Below are positions 11,576 through 23,778 of a stretch of DNA of 64,000 bases, piece after piece. The number at the start of each line of letters is the position of its first letter. Position 1 is the first letter of the stretch. The DNA is from Sambucus nigra (Eukaryota > Streptophyta > Magnoliopsida > Dipsacales > Adoxaceae), in the NCBI GenBank assembly GCA_949130495.1, contig OX422213.1, positions 56,139,678 to 56,203,677 on the forward strand, read 5' to 3'. Both the position numbers and the translations under genes were made by a program. The notes beneath the pieces are model-generated. The model was not told the origin of the DNA, did no database searches, and worked only from the letters and a program-made list of their open reading frames with translations.

Positions 11576-11719
11576 AGTGTTTTAGTGTATAATCACACAC
11601 AAGCGTGGGGGCACACACACAGATAAATATTTGAGGGTTCAAATTACACTTGTGTAAACTAAGAAAAGTTTAACACCCTTCAATAACATTTTGTGTGAAG
11701 CATTATTCAATAAATTAAT
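11361..11719. other. Flank of element A
   Basis: Contains the C-rich tract at 11500-11545 and A/T-rich DNA. No gene seen. Confidence 0.4.
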
Positions 11720-14700
11720 TGACACACCCCAACCCAGTTACTTATAATTAAGTCTGAAAGTCAAAGTGAGTCAAACCATAATTAATCTAACCAAACCATA
11801 AACACGAGTTTTAATTTTAGAGTCATCATTGTAAATCCATATAACTGAAAGCCTTTTTACAACATCAGAGTAGTCATGTCCATAAAAAATTTCTTGAAGG
11901 ATAAGTTAACTTAATTACATCATTTACATTTACACAAAATCATTGTTTCTCCCGTTCCTGGCTAACCCAACCCGATTTTCTAGATTTGGCAGTGCCATAG
12001 CATTACCTGAAAAAAATGTGAACACAGAAACCATGAGCAAAATAGCCCAGTGAATGCATCACTACTATACTACTGCATGAATTTAAATGCAATAAATCAT
12101 GTTCATATAATTTTGTATTAACTTATCCAGCTCATTCATAATGAATGACCAACTTTTCCGAATAATAATTCACATATCCTGTCTAAATAGACAATTCTCT
12201 CCCATTCCTGGTCGAGGAGTAACCCCTTGTCATTAATAGACAAATCTCCCCCATTTTTGGTTGAGGAGTAACCTCCAATTTTGGTAAACCGAAATGAACA
12301 ATTTTATATTTATAACATTATGATCATATACGTAACAGTATACAAATACATCATTCCAGTGAGTACACTCACCTGGGGTTGTCAACTATGTATTTATGTT
12401 TCCTTCGGGTGGAGCTGAACTGGGTTGATTAGACCTTACACCTGTCAATCCAACTAAATCAGTACTGAATCTCAATCATGAGTATTATCCTAACATAATT
12501 ATGTAACTTTCGATGACTATACAACAACAATATAATTCCACTTTAGTCACATTTCATGAAACATGAGTAAAGACAAAACAATGGTACACATGTTGATAAA
12601 GTTATGAACATTCAATCGTAGGAAATACCTCATAAGGGATTTATAATTGAACCCAAGTAAATATGAAAACATACTTCTCAATGTATGTACACATGAAACA
12701 TGTACTCAAAATACTCATTAGAAAGAGGAGATAACAATGTTCTCTCATGAGGTATTCAGTATGGCCTTAAATTATTGTCTTCTATACTCAACCATCCTAT
12801 ATTCCTAAATTGTATAAATACAAATGTCCAACCTTATCAATATGAAAGTATATATGAATATAATTTCCATTACAAGTGACGGTGTACTTTTTCAAGCTTC
12901 CTAACGCAAGTTATGACCATTTCTTTACAACACAAGAAATCTTCCTTACAAGCTCCTCTATTGTTCCTTCGACTTCCTAGAATTTTCAAAATTTTTCTAG
13001 AACATAACTTTCCATAATTTTCAATCAATTTTCAGTAAAAAAACCGAATAGTACATAATTAAAGTTTCATAAATTTTTGACTTCATTTGCTATGTCAAAA
13101 GCTTGACAAAATGCAAGGCATACCGAAATGAAATATACTAACAACAACTATATACCAACTTGCTACCATCACTACGGAGTAACCACAAGGTCTTAAATCC
13201 TAATTATCGAATATGATATGAATACGTGAGTCTAATTTCATATCCAATTGGAATTGCTCAATTACAGCAAGCGCACAAAGAGATATATAAGTTTGAATAC
13301 AAGGGGTTTCAATACAAAGCAATTTTAAGGGTTTGTACATTCAATTTAACTTAAACTTTCATATAACCATACCTATATATAAATAGATGGAACTTCAGTA
13401 AAAAAATGATCATTTATATCATATAAATCAGTAATATAAGAAAAATAACAAGAATTTCAATTAGGATTACCTTCCGGACTTTTATGTAATTTCTACGGAT
13501 TTTTCTACACTTTTCTCCTCACTTTTTCTTCCTAAACTTCTACTTTCGCTTTCCTCAAGATAACAAAACTTGAAACTGAACCTAGGGCTTAATTTGATGA
13601 AGATATAAGTTAGAGGTAGCGTTTTAAGTCAGCCAAGGCTTCCTCCCAATCCAAACAATCAAATTAAACCATTTGGTTTAATAAAAGACAATTTACAACT
13701 TAAAGGGAATTGACAGATTTGCCCCTTGTTCGTAAATTTGGCCTAACCTCTTACTCGTACACCCGTTTGATGCACCATTTGTTGTGTTACAACCCTAACT
13801 CATATGTCTAAAATTATATATTTTTCACCTCAAGTCAATTGTTAAGTTATATAGGTCAAAACTAGTCTTAAACAGGGACATTTCTATCGAAAACAACAAA
13901 ATTTTTCCTTTGTAAATAATTCAACATTTCATGATTTATGAAAGTAGGATTAGACTAAACATAATCACTTAACACTAGATATACTAATAACACATTCTTC
14001 ATATCACATAAGGTAATTGTGACAACCCGCTCCAAATAATAACGGGTGGCCAGCCCTATACTACATAAATCAGGTATCTCAGATGGTACAGTCTCAACAT
14101 CAACAACTAAACACTAAAATATAAGGCTAACTACCCGAAATCATTAAGTGTGAATTGCCAAAAATTTAAAACTTCTATTTTTAACAACAAAGAAAAAACC
14201 AATAATGCACTCAACCAACAATATACATCTAACTATGCTGTGAAATGTGCATGCTCCAATGATATAAAAGAGTACAATACATTGTACAACAAATCTCTAC
14301 AATGAAATACCCGAATATGCTGTCGGGCAACAGACAATACAATAATCTGATAAATAAAATATGAAAGTGTTAATTTACAACACTTGAATACTAACTCAAT
14401 ACAACTGAATCCTAATCTAGATGTACAATAGATAGGAATCGACTAAAGCAAAGTGCCGCAACAGTCCGCTACTGCCACAACTCCACAAATCCTGAATGGA
14501 GGAATATCAAAGGCGTCCTTGCGGAGGAGCACCTGAAGTAATACAATATATACATACATGGAGGAGGAAAATATAAACGGGTCAGAACCCGAGTTTGAAA
14601 AACAGTTTATAGCAAGTGTATTAAAATGCATAATAATTATAAATGCATTATTACATGATTTAGTTGGAATCGAACACTCCATCAAAATTCAGCTCACCTC

Positions 14701-15079
14701 TCATCTAAAGGACGCACTAAGCGTATGAACGTGTCTCCAAAAGGATGTCCGATTCTAATTTAGGTAAGAGGATTCTAACTTAAACCCAAATAAAGTATTT
14801 AAGTGAAACCATCTACCCTATCACCCAATTCTACATTTATTTCTCTACTTTAAGTTATATACATTATCTTTAATGCAATTGTTATCGTTATCTTTATAAT
14901 GTTCATTTATTGAACATATAAAGTTACATGATCCAATCATGTCCACATCATCACAATACATCCACAATCTCAATTACTAGAATTTATTCTAGTGATGCCC
15001 ATATAAGGCATGAAAGCATATATATAATTATTATAGATGAGTTATTAGCATCAAGAGTTAAGAACTAAACTCCTCCCGA

Positions 15080-15545
15080 TTTTCAACACGGTACTGCGTT
15101 TCATGTGTGGGACGTCTCGCCGAAGCGAAATCCAAACAAGGAACCCCCCCGTTACACTACTCCTGACCGTATCGATCCTCGGGGCTCACTATGCCCTCAA
15201 TGCAAGATGCATGTAACCCAAATGATTATTGTCCAATTTTAATTAATTAATATTCCCAATTCTCAACAGTACACGGCATTTCATGCGTGGGACGTCTCGC
15301 CGAAGCGAAATCCAAACACGGAACCCCCCGTTACACTACTCCTGGCACTGTCGATTATCGGGATAGGTGATATATATGTATATATAATTATGAGCATTAA
15401 GGAATAAACTTATCCCCAAGTTCCAACATTACGCTGCGGTTCGTGCGTTGGACGTCTCGCCGAAGTGATATCCAAACAAGGAACCCCCCCGATACACTAA
15501 TCCTGGCAATGTAGGTCATTGAGGTCCATTATGCCCTTGACACTC
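15080..15545. repeat. Three tandem units of about 160-180 bp inside solo LTR B
   Basis: The segment containing GACGTCTCGCCGAAG..CCAAACA.GGAACCCCCC..ACACTA.TCCTG recurs with its GACGTCTCGC at 15111, 15291 and 15451. Units are diverged and end in different A/T-rich tails. Confidence 0.85.
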
Positions 15546-16673
15546 AAATACAAGCACAAGCAATAATAACCATCCAACCGAGCTATAACTCTAAGGACGC
15601 AGGCTCACATGCTATCATCTTCCAGCAGCCCATATACGTAGCAAAATGGGTCCACCTGGTGGGGTTCAACGACACCCACCTCGTGATCAACTCACGCACA
15701 CAACGTCCGGGAAGCGGTCATGGTTCCTAACCGGCAAGTGAGAGCGACACATACCCCCTCCCTCTCACCCCCCAAATAAATAAATATATATCATAAATGT
15801 CATTTGTTGACTACAAAGGACGACCATGACCTGGGGAATATCCACATCCTGCTTTTCTAGTCAGAATGCTCACCCTCTACGCACGAAACTTCCCAATGAT
15901 AGCAAGGAGGGGGTATGCTTAACATGTATATACACCATCATATAAGGTATACATACATCCCACATAATAAAGATATACCGTTATATATAAGGTATACCTG
16001 CAACAACATGTTCCTTTTCATAATACGCCCTTAGGCGAAATTTGATTAACATCATTTGTTTAGTATTTCTCTCAAGATATACTAACGCTCCTCCTCACAC
16101 ATTAATCCCGCTTAGTATGTGCTATACTAATTCTCACTTGAAGCTCTCATGTCGCTTCTAATACGTATTGTCTTTCAATTTAATTTAAGTTAAGGACATT
16201 CTATATCCTATTGCACCTCAATTAGCATTTCACGTTGTATGAGATATCTCCTAAATCAATCATTAATAGGGATATTTCTATATCCATATGCACATCAAAT
16301 AGCATTCATAATTCTCCATCCATTATAGGGTTAAATTTATTTTATGAACCATTAAAGTTATCCCCCTTTTTGGGATTGGATCCTAAGATCCAATATCTCT
16401 AAATTATTCTCATTCTTTCATGTGAATGGAATTTATTATCTCCAAGTATAACCTCCCAATTAAGGTAGGATTCCCCACTTAGGAAAAACCATAATATCTA
16501 ATCGATATTCCTCAATTTTAGTCAATCTGACTCCAAACTTTCTTATAAGGGAAACTCTCTAATAGTCTCCAAAACATACTCCAAATATCTCCTATAGAGA
16601 TCCCCAATCGATAACATCGAATGAAATGGAAAGAAAGTCTCCCTAGAAAAACTTTCCCCCAAAAGCCCTGTTT

Positions 16674-16857
16674 CCGAATCGATTCGGGCCTATTCCGAAT
16701 CGATTCGGCCCGGAAGGCGAATCGATTCGGGTCATCAGACCTGGGATTCTGTCTCAGGCCGAATCTATTCGGCTGGAGTCCGAATCGATTCGGTCACTCG
16801 GACCTGGGCACCTGCATATTTCCTAATCGATTCGGCTAAGGGGCCGAATCGATTCGG
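16674..16857. repeat. Cluster of seven CCGAATCGATTCGG palindromes in LTR B
   Basis: 14-bp self-complementary units at 16674, 16695, 16717, 16759, 16780, 16822 and 16844. Four are perfect palindromes; the others differ by one base from the consensus. Spacing is irregular (21-42 bases) and the gaps hold recurring ACCTGGG. An ORF over this region is a by-product of the repeats. Confidence 0.93.
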
Positions 16858-17516
16858 CCTACCTGGAGGCTCGAAAATGGCTACTTTTTAAGCAAGCCAA
16901 AATACCCAAAATCCATATTCATGGTTTTCTCTCCATTTCTCTTCAACCCAATCAAAAATATAACATCAATAATCATCCTAGAATACATATAAACTAGTTT
17001 CTATCCTCAAATCAAAGATCCACCTATTAAATCTAAGATTATACCCAAAAGTTAGGTTTTGTAAAACTAAACCTAAATCCCAAAAATCAATCCACAAATC
17101 ATGCAATAGATGGTACACAACAATTATTTAGCAAGTTTAATCACTTGCCTCTGGTTCGTAGGGTCTGAATCCGCGGGAAAATTCTCTTTCTCTCTCTCTT
17201 CTCCTTCCTTTTCTTTCTCTTCTTCTTCTCTCTTTCTTTCTTTTCTTTTTCTCTTTCTCTCTTTTGGAGAAATATCTCCCGTATGCTTTTAAGCCTATTC
17301 TCCCAAAATACACATCTTTAAATGATAATACACACTTTAAATGACTCGATAACTTTAATTCGAGTCAAACGGTCCTAATTTATTTCGGAACCTAAATAGA
17401 CCCCAAGTACAGTCATTTCGACTTTCTCGACCCTTCCGGAAACGATGGTACCCTCAGAATTGCCATTAGACATACTTTATAACGACTCCAAATTTTGACT
17501 TCAATTGCCAATTTAA

Positions 17517-17997
17517 TTATTTCTCCAATAAAATATTATTTATTTCTCCCAAAATAAATAAATTACTGTTCCGAAAGTCTTGGGTTGTTACAGTAATCAT
17601 GAAACCTTTGGTGAACAATTGAAACCAAGTTGCTTCTTTAATTCCATGGCTCATCCACATAACTTTAACTAAGGGAATAACTTTATTTCTCAATACTTGC
17701 TCCTTACGATCAATAATTTCCATTGGTTCCTAGATGTATAATAAGTCTTCCTTCAGTTCAATTGGTTGAGTTTTCAACTAATGAGATGGATCCGCCAAAT
17801 ACTTACGAAGCATCGATACGTGAAACACATCATGTAAACGGGATAAATCTGGAGGTAATGCTAATCTATATTCAAGCTTCCCAATTCTTTCTAACACCTC
17901 ATATGGTCTAATGTACCTTGGAATTAGTTTCCCCTTCTTCCCAAAATGTCATAACGCCTTTCCATGGTGAAATACACAGGAATACAAAATCTCCCTT
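17517..17997 (-). pseudogene. Element A integrase C-terminus and chromodomain
   Basis: Reading from 17997 leftward gives the degenerate GPY/F-type tail of the integrase (SPWKGV...), followed by the chromodomain-like segment IIDRKEQVLRNKVIPLVKV at about 17717-17660. After the HGIKEATW segment the frame runs straight into the LTR at 17627, so the last chromodomain helix is replaced by LTR-encoded residues. Chromodomains of chromoviruses direct integration to modified histones. Several stops and shifts occur. Confidence 0.7.
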
Positions 17998-18850
17998 CTA
18001 AAATTCCAATGGATACTTCCTCTTATCTGCATAAAATTTCTGCCTACTTTGCGCTATCTTTATCCGTTCCCAAATCATTTTGATCTTTTCAGTCATCACA
18101 TCTATTAATTCAGGACCCAATATTTTCCTTTCACCCACTTCATCCCAACACAAAGGCGTTATACATCTCCTCCCATATAAAGCTTCATACGGAGCCATAC
18201 CAATGGTGGACTGATAACTATTATTATACGAGAATTGCATCAATGGAAAATGATCATCCCAACTACCTTTTAAGTCAAATACACAAGCTCGTAACATGTC
18301 TTCTAATATTGGAATCATCCTTTCAGATTTTCCATCGGTTTGTGGATGAAATGTAGTGTTGAACTTCAAACTTGTACCCATGGCATTCTGTAAACGAGGC
18401 CAAAACTTATAAGTGAATGTTGGATCTCTATCTGATACAATTGACACTAGTGCCCCATGTAAACGGATAATATCATCAATGTGCATACGTGCATACTTGT
18501 CAAGAGTATAGGTGGTCTTAAATGAAAGAAAATGGGCTGACTTCGTCAATCGATCTACAATCACCCAAATAGAATCATGCCCCTTTGGTGACCAGTGTAA
18601 TCCTGTAACAAAGTTCATCATTATATGTTCCCACTTCCATTCCGGAATAGGCAATGACTGTAGTAATCCCATTGGCTTCTGATGCTCCGCCTTCACTTAC
18701 TGGCATACCAAACATTTAGCTATGAACTCTATAATCTCACGTTTCATATTATTCCACTAGTAATACGCTTTTAAATCTCTATACATTTTGGTACCTCCCA
18801 GATGCATAGAGTAAATAGAACTATGTTCTTTTTCTAATATATCCTTATTT
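17998..18850 (-). pseudogene. Element A integrase
   Basis: The HHCC zinc-binding part (HSSIYSMH ... CLVC) is readable at 18696-18830 with one in-frame stop. The 232-codon open part (18696-17998) carries the DDE core: Asp in VIVDRLTKSAHF, Asp in SDRDPTF, Glu in HPQTDGKSERM, with normal spacing. Catalyses insertion of the cDNA. The core looks intact, but the polyprotein around it is broken. Belongs to the pol frame that continues from RNase H. Confidence 0.88.
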
Positions 18851-19516
18851 AAGGATGGATCATTCGGTACACAAATTCTATTTTTATAACACAAAAATTC
18901 ATCATTCTTAATCTCAAAGTCACTCTCTCTACCATCCTGAACTTCTTATTTCTTCTTCTCAAGGAACGGATCATTGATTTACAAATTTCGTATGCGTTCT
19001 GCCAATAAGGTCTCACTGTGACATGTGATAATAACCCTCCCCTTTTTGAAAACATTAATTCAATCCCCATCGATGCCAAGTCAAGAATATTTCCAACACG
19101 TGCACACTGTATGCAACTAATCATCCCGGATGATTTTTGACTCAAAGCATCTGCTACTACATTGGCCTTACCAGGATGATGATGAATGGTATAGTCATAG
19201 TCTTCAATCAGCTCTATCCAATGCCTCTGTCTCATATTCAGTTCTCTTTGTGTAAACAAGTATTTTAAACTTTGATGATCTGTAAATATCTCACAAGTTT
19301 CTCCATACAATTAATGTCTCCACAACTTTAAAGAAAAAATAATGGTTGCTAGCTCCAAATCGTGTGTAGGGTAGTTTCGTTCATGCGTCTGTAATTGTGT
19401 GGAAGCATATTCGATTACCTTCCCATTTTGCATAAGAACACATCCTAACCACTGAAATGAAGCATCTGTATAGGGGTTGAAACCAACCGATTCTTCAATT
19501 CTTTAAAACTCCGCTC
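18849..19516 (-). pseudogene. Element A RNase H region
   Basis: Starts from the RT thumb at about 19516 and includes [14 protein letters not shown] and ADALSQKS, hallmarks of the Ty3/gypsy RNase H, in the 153-codon open stretch 19310-18849. At least one stop lies just upstream near 19310 and a shift near 18940. Degrades the RNA strand during cDNA synthesis. Confidence 0.85.
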
Positions 19517-20520
19517 TCATTCCTCATCCCACACAAACTTCACTTCTTTACGAGTTAACTTTGTCAATGGTAATGCTATTGATGAAAACCCTTTAATAAA
19601 TCTGCGATAGTAACCTGCCAATCCTAGGAAACTCCTAATTTCTGTCACATTCTTAGGACTTTCCCATTCAACAATTGCTTCCACCTTCTTTGGTTCGACA
19701 TATACCCCATTTCTCGAGACAACATGCCCTAAAAACACAATTTCATTCAACCAAAACTCACACTTGCTTAATTTAGTAAATATTTTCTTCTCTCTCAAAA
19801 TTTGTAATACAAGTCTCAAATGTTTCTTATGTTCCTCCATGCTACACGAGTAAATCAACACATCGTCTATGAATACAATCACAACTGAATCAATGAAAGG
19901 GTGGAATAACGTGTTCATCAAATCCATAAAAATTGCTGGAGCATTAGTTAATCCAAATGGCATCACCAAAAACTCATAGTGCCCATATCGAGTCCGAAAA
20001 GTTATTTTGGAAATATCACAATCCTTTACTTTCAATTGGTGGTAACCCGATCTCAAATCAATCTTCGAAAATACTGTGGCCCCCTGTAATTGGTCAAACA
20101 AATCATCGATACGAGGTAGACGGTATTTTTTTCTAATGGTCACCTTATTCAATTGCCGATAATCAATACACAATCGCATTATCCTATCTTTCTTTTTCAC
20201 AAATAACACTAGGCTCCCCATGACGAAACACTAGGCCGAATGAAACCTTTATTAGATCTTATAATTGCACTTTCAATTCTTTCAACTCTGTCGGTGCCAT
20301 TCTATATGGAGCAAGGGAAATTGGACCAGTACCTGGAATTAATTCAATGGAAAACTCTGCTTCTCTATCAGGTGGAAATCCTGGTAATTCCTCTAGAAAG
20401 ACATCAAAAAATTCTTTAACCACTGGTATATCTTGAATTTTAACTGTCTCTTTACTAGTATCAACAACATAAGCTAAATACCCTGTACAACCTTTACTCA
20501 ATAACTTTCTACTCTTAATT
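19517..20520 (-). pseudogene. Element A reverse transcriptase
   Basis: 234 open codons (20221-19517) with [44 protein letters not shown], the catalytic FIDDVLIYS, and [13 protein letters not shown]: a full palm and thumb. The N-terminal lead (FPPDREAEFSIELIPGT) is in another open piece, 20501-20259, separated by breaks near 20230. Copies element RNA to DNA. Motifs are intact; the ORF is fragmented. Confidence 0.92.
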
Positions 20521-20579
20521 GCTGAGATAAGACAGTTAGGGACAACATTCTTTCGCCTATAAACTGGAACTCGGGTTCA

Positions 20580-21411
20580 CCAAGAAGATGAAATGTAACT
20601 TCTTTTCAAAAATAATCAATGGAATCATGATACGATGATAACCAATCCATCCCCAATATAATATCAAAATCCTGAATGGCTAAACAATATCAAATCAACA
20701 TAGAAATCTCGCTCACCCATTGGTAAGACACAATCTTTATAAACATGCTCCACCAGAATTACAATTTCCATTGGGGTAGAAATATATAAGGCACAATCGA
20801 GAAATGAATATGGTCTACCCAAATAGGAAACAATATGTAATGCTACAAATGAATGCGTAGATCCAGGATCAATGAGTGCATATAAATCTTTATTGGCAAT
20901 AGAGAGTTTACCTGTAACCACTTCCGGTGTAACATGGGCATCTTGCAGCGTCATTGCAAACACTCTTCCTCTTGCCTTCGATCCAGTTTCTAGTTCTGTA
21001 CCTCTTCCCCTGTTGGCACTGCTTGGAGAGGATCCTTTATGAGGCCCCACATTACTGACTGAAATCGCTCTTGATAACATAGGACAATTCTTTCTCAGAT
21101 GACCCTTCTGATGACAGTTAAAACATTCTATATTCAGTATCTTTGGGAAATTTCTCTTTATATGACCCGATATCCCACAAAAGAAACAAACATTCGGATC
21201 TCCTTGCGATGAAACTCCTGAATCTCTCCCACCGCTAGCTTCACCCCTTTGTAAACTACTTCCCATACTTCTACCCTGCTGAAATTTCTACCCTCCAAGT
21301 CTCGAATATTTTATATCAATGCCTTTTTGATAATTCGGGTTGAATCTACTTCTCTTTATGCCTCCTTCTCGATTCCCTCTAGCTTCATTCACGTTCTTTC
21401 TACTAGCATAG
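20580..21411 (-). pseudogene. Element A gag C-terminus and protease
   Basis: Continues the gag that was split by element C (join at the CATAG target copy, 21407-21411). Two knuckles are visible: CFFCGISGHIKRNF, with its last Cys replaced by Phe, and CFNCHQKGHLRKNC, which is complete. Then comes the protease with ALIDPGSTHSFVA, where the usual DTG is DPG. It is open from 21266 to 20664. The changed knuckle and active-site loop suggest it no longer works even where open. Confidence 0.87.
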
Positions 21412-21789
21412 TGATTAGGCATAAATTCTTCCTAATTTATCCCTTGATTTAGTTACTCTTAGCACCTCGAACAACGTAATTGAGTTGGATTTATCTCATA
21501 ACTGTTCTATTGACTGATCCTAATGAGTACACCAAGTTTCTGGTATTTTGTAGTGATTTTGCAGGTATTTGATGTCAAGAAATGAAAGAAAGAAATCGGT
21601 TGAATCAAGAAAGAAAGAAGGAAAAGTCTCAAGGGCAAAAGCATAATTTCTACACAGAATTTGGATGAGGTACCTAAAGAGAAGTTGAAGACATTTCATT
21701 CACGAGTACAAAGGAAGAAACGGCACCCCAATCGGAATCCCGGAACAAAAGTTATGAGCAGTCAAAGATGAGCCAGAAAGTCCAATAGT

Positions 21790-21980
21790 CGGACCGGTCC
21801 GCCCCTGCCTCGGACCGGTCCGCCTTGCCAAACTCCAGAAGACCCCGGATCGCATGCGAACCGAAGGAGGCCAAAATAAAAAGAACCAATCCGCCCCCAG
21901 ACCGGTCCGCCCAAAAATAAAAAGAACCGATCCGCCGGTACGCCTAAGACCCGAACCGATCCGGTCCTCGAGATCTGGAA
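21790..21980. repeat. Palindrome cluster in element C 5' LTR
   Basis: Perfect 12-bp CGGACCGGTCCG at 21790-21801 and 21811-21822, then decayed copies (AGACCGGTCCG near 21898, AACCAATCCG, AACCGATCCG, ATCCGGTCC) up to about 21970. The repeated spacer CCAAAATAAAAAGAAC lies between copies. Confidence 0.88.
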
Positions 21981-22526
21981 ATCTTCTTTCTTCCTAAAAA
22001 GGCTCCTAGTGCAGTTGATTTCCGATATTATTGTAGGGTATTTAAGACCCAATTTATTGTTGTTATTGGTACGAAGAATTAGTAGGGTTTCCTGCTTCTT
22101 TTCCAAAAAAACCCTAGTTTAGCTAAGAATTGCAGTTTTAATTCAAGGTTTGAAGATTTATCCAGTAATTGTTGTGAGTATCAATTTCATTCATTGTTGC
22201 ACTTATTGATTGAGTAATTTTAGTGAGTAATATTTATTGCTAATTTGTGTCTACATCTAATTATCATTCTTCTTAGACTAATCATGAACTCCTACATTTC
22301 AATTAATGTTTGCATTGAATTCAACATGTTAGGCTAGATTTACCAAGGTCGGGGTACATGAACCCAACCTGAGGTGTTAGTGTATGTGTGTAAAATTAAT
22401 CCGATGAATTTATTAATTGACTATGATTGTATCGCATAATGACACCATAATTGTAGATCTTTATATCACGTTTTCCTCTGGGTACTCGTGATGATTTAGA
22501 GTCCAACTTGAGTGTCACTAGCGCGA

Positions 22527-23778
22527 TGTGACACCCCGACTAATTAAATACCGGGTAGATACTCCTTTATTAAATTTATTCAAAATGCCAAGTTGGTTCA
22601 GTTAATAGCATCACTGTCGAAAACATTTTAATAATTACTAACCACCTAGTATTTAAAAAGTAAGTGCCAAATTTTAAGTTAAGTCTGATTAATATGCAGT
22701 AAAAGAATAATGAAAGAATAACAACCATTCACTATAATGAAGTAATGAATAACCAACAACATAAATATAAATCCGGAGGAAAACTCCTCACAACAATGCC
22801 ACAACTGAAAGTAAAATGACAAGTCTGAATCCTGAATAATTACATGCCAGAAGTCTGAATAACTGAAATAAATGAAATGTCTCTAAAAGAAATGGGCGAC
22901 ATGCCCTACAACTGAAAACTGAAGAATATCGAGTCAAGATAGATGAAGCGTCTACAAGCAAAGTCCTGTAACTTCCACAAACAGCTACAACTCGTCACCT
23001 GAATGAGAATCCTAGGCATGGTGTCCTTGTGGCTGGGCACCTAAAAATGGTTTTTTTTTACAAAAATAGAATTGAAAGCAAATGGGTCAAAGCCCGAAAG
23101 TGGAAATCATTTTAAAAACAACAAGTGTTTTAATAACATTAAAACATTAAATGCAAAATACATGTTAGGACGTGCACTCACATGGAATTCTCACCTCTCG
23201 ACTACATGTGCACTCCTAACGTACCGTACCCATATATAAGACATCCATATCTAACCAACTGTAATAGGTTCTACCCATTACTACTCGAATCCCATATTAC
23301 ATTCTAACATTAACAATTAAATAGAGGGTTTTACTTACTCACAGATTCTCAGTTAGGAATACCAATCACTATCAGTTAACCCGTTTTGTTTTCTCAAATC
23401 ATTCCCATAATATTATTCACAATATTAACATGAAAGTTACCATTAATTAAGTGTATATTATTCACATCATAAATATACAATACAAGCACCCCGAGACTAA
23501 GATGCAGTGCACACATACTCTGCTATCCCTCCCGGTACATCACGTACGTAAGGATCACGTATTCCGAATCTCTCAGGAATCGTTCTCAGATAACAACATC
23601 ACAAATAATGGAGGTGAACACATTCACATCACATGGGTCACGCACATACCTGCGCTCCCACGATCAGCAGACTTATTAACATCGTAATAAGTCCTTCTCT
23701 TACCTATGTTCATAGAGGTAACCAATCTAAATCCGGGAAACACAAGGATTAGAAGGCCCTAAGCGAACGTAAACCTCC
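22527..23778 (-). repeat. Element D 3' LTR, truncated
   Basis: Matches 25073-26295 almost base for base, then stops abruptly after AAACCTCC, where gag sequence begins. The remaining 1.65 kb of the LTR (including its palindrome cluster) and pol were lost in one deletion. A few small indels separate the copies, for example an extra AGGCATGGTGTCCTTGTGGC stretch near 23012. Confidence 0.9.

Larger units (their letters stand above)
14018..17592 (-). mobile_element. Element B: solo LTR, 3575 bp, nested in A's LTR
   Basis: Starts TGTGACAACCC and ends GGGTTGTTACA (an 11-base imperfect terminal inverted repeat), flanked by perfect 5-bp target copies GTAAT at 14013-14017 and 17593-17597. No internal genes or primer site. 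The start, and a stretch with CCTTGCGG..GGGTCAGAACCCGAGTTTGAAAA near 14515-14600, resemble element D's LTR, so it is a relative and is placed in the same orientation. Solo LTRs arise by recombination between the two LTRs of a full element. The small ORFs inside (for example near 14443 and 17110) are not genes. Confidence 0.87.
11720..17627 (-). repeat. Element A 3' LTR, split by solo LTR B
   Basis: LTR sequence 11720-14017 continues at 17593-17627 after removal of B and one target copy; the joined order matches 36034-38362 along its length. It contains a roughly 50-bp direct repeat around 12180-12290 (TAGACAAxTCTCxCCCATT ... GAGGAGTAACC twice), also present in the other LTR at about 36490-36590. 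Confidence 0.88.

Noticed and set aside
15080..15545. CRISPR-like array
   Set aside because: Units are long, diverged and unevenly spaced, in a plant LTR; no short identical repeats with unique spacers.
16621..16839. 72-codon ORF with repeated RFG/RIDS words
   Set aside because: The repetition comes from the palindrome cluster in LTR B; there is no gene context.
21762..22106. Minus-strand ORF in the C 5' LTR, similar to one at 33846-34217
   Set aside because: Both lie in LTR copies, differ by frameshift after the palindromes, and are antisense to the element.
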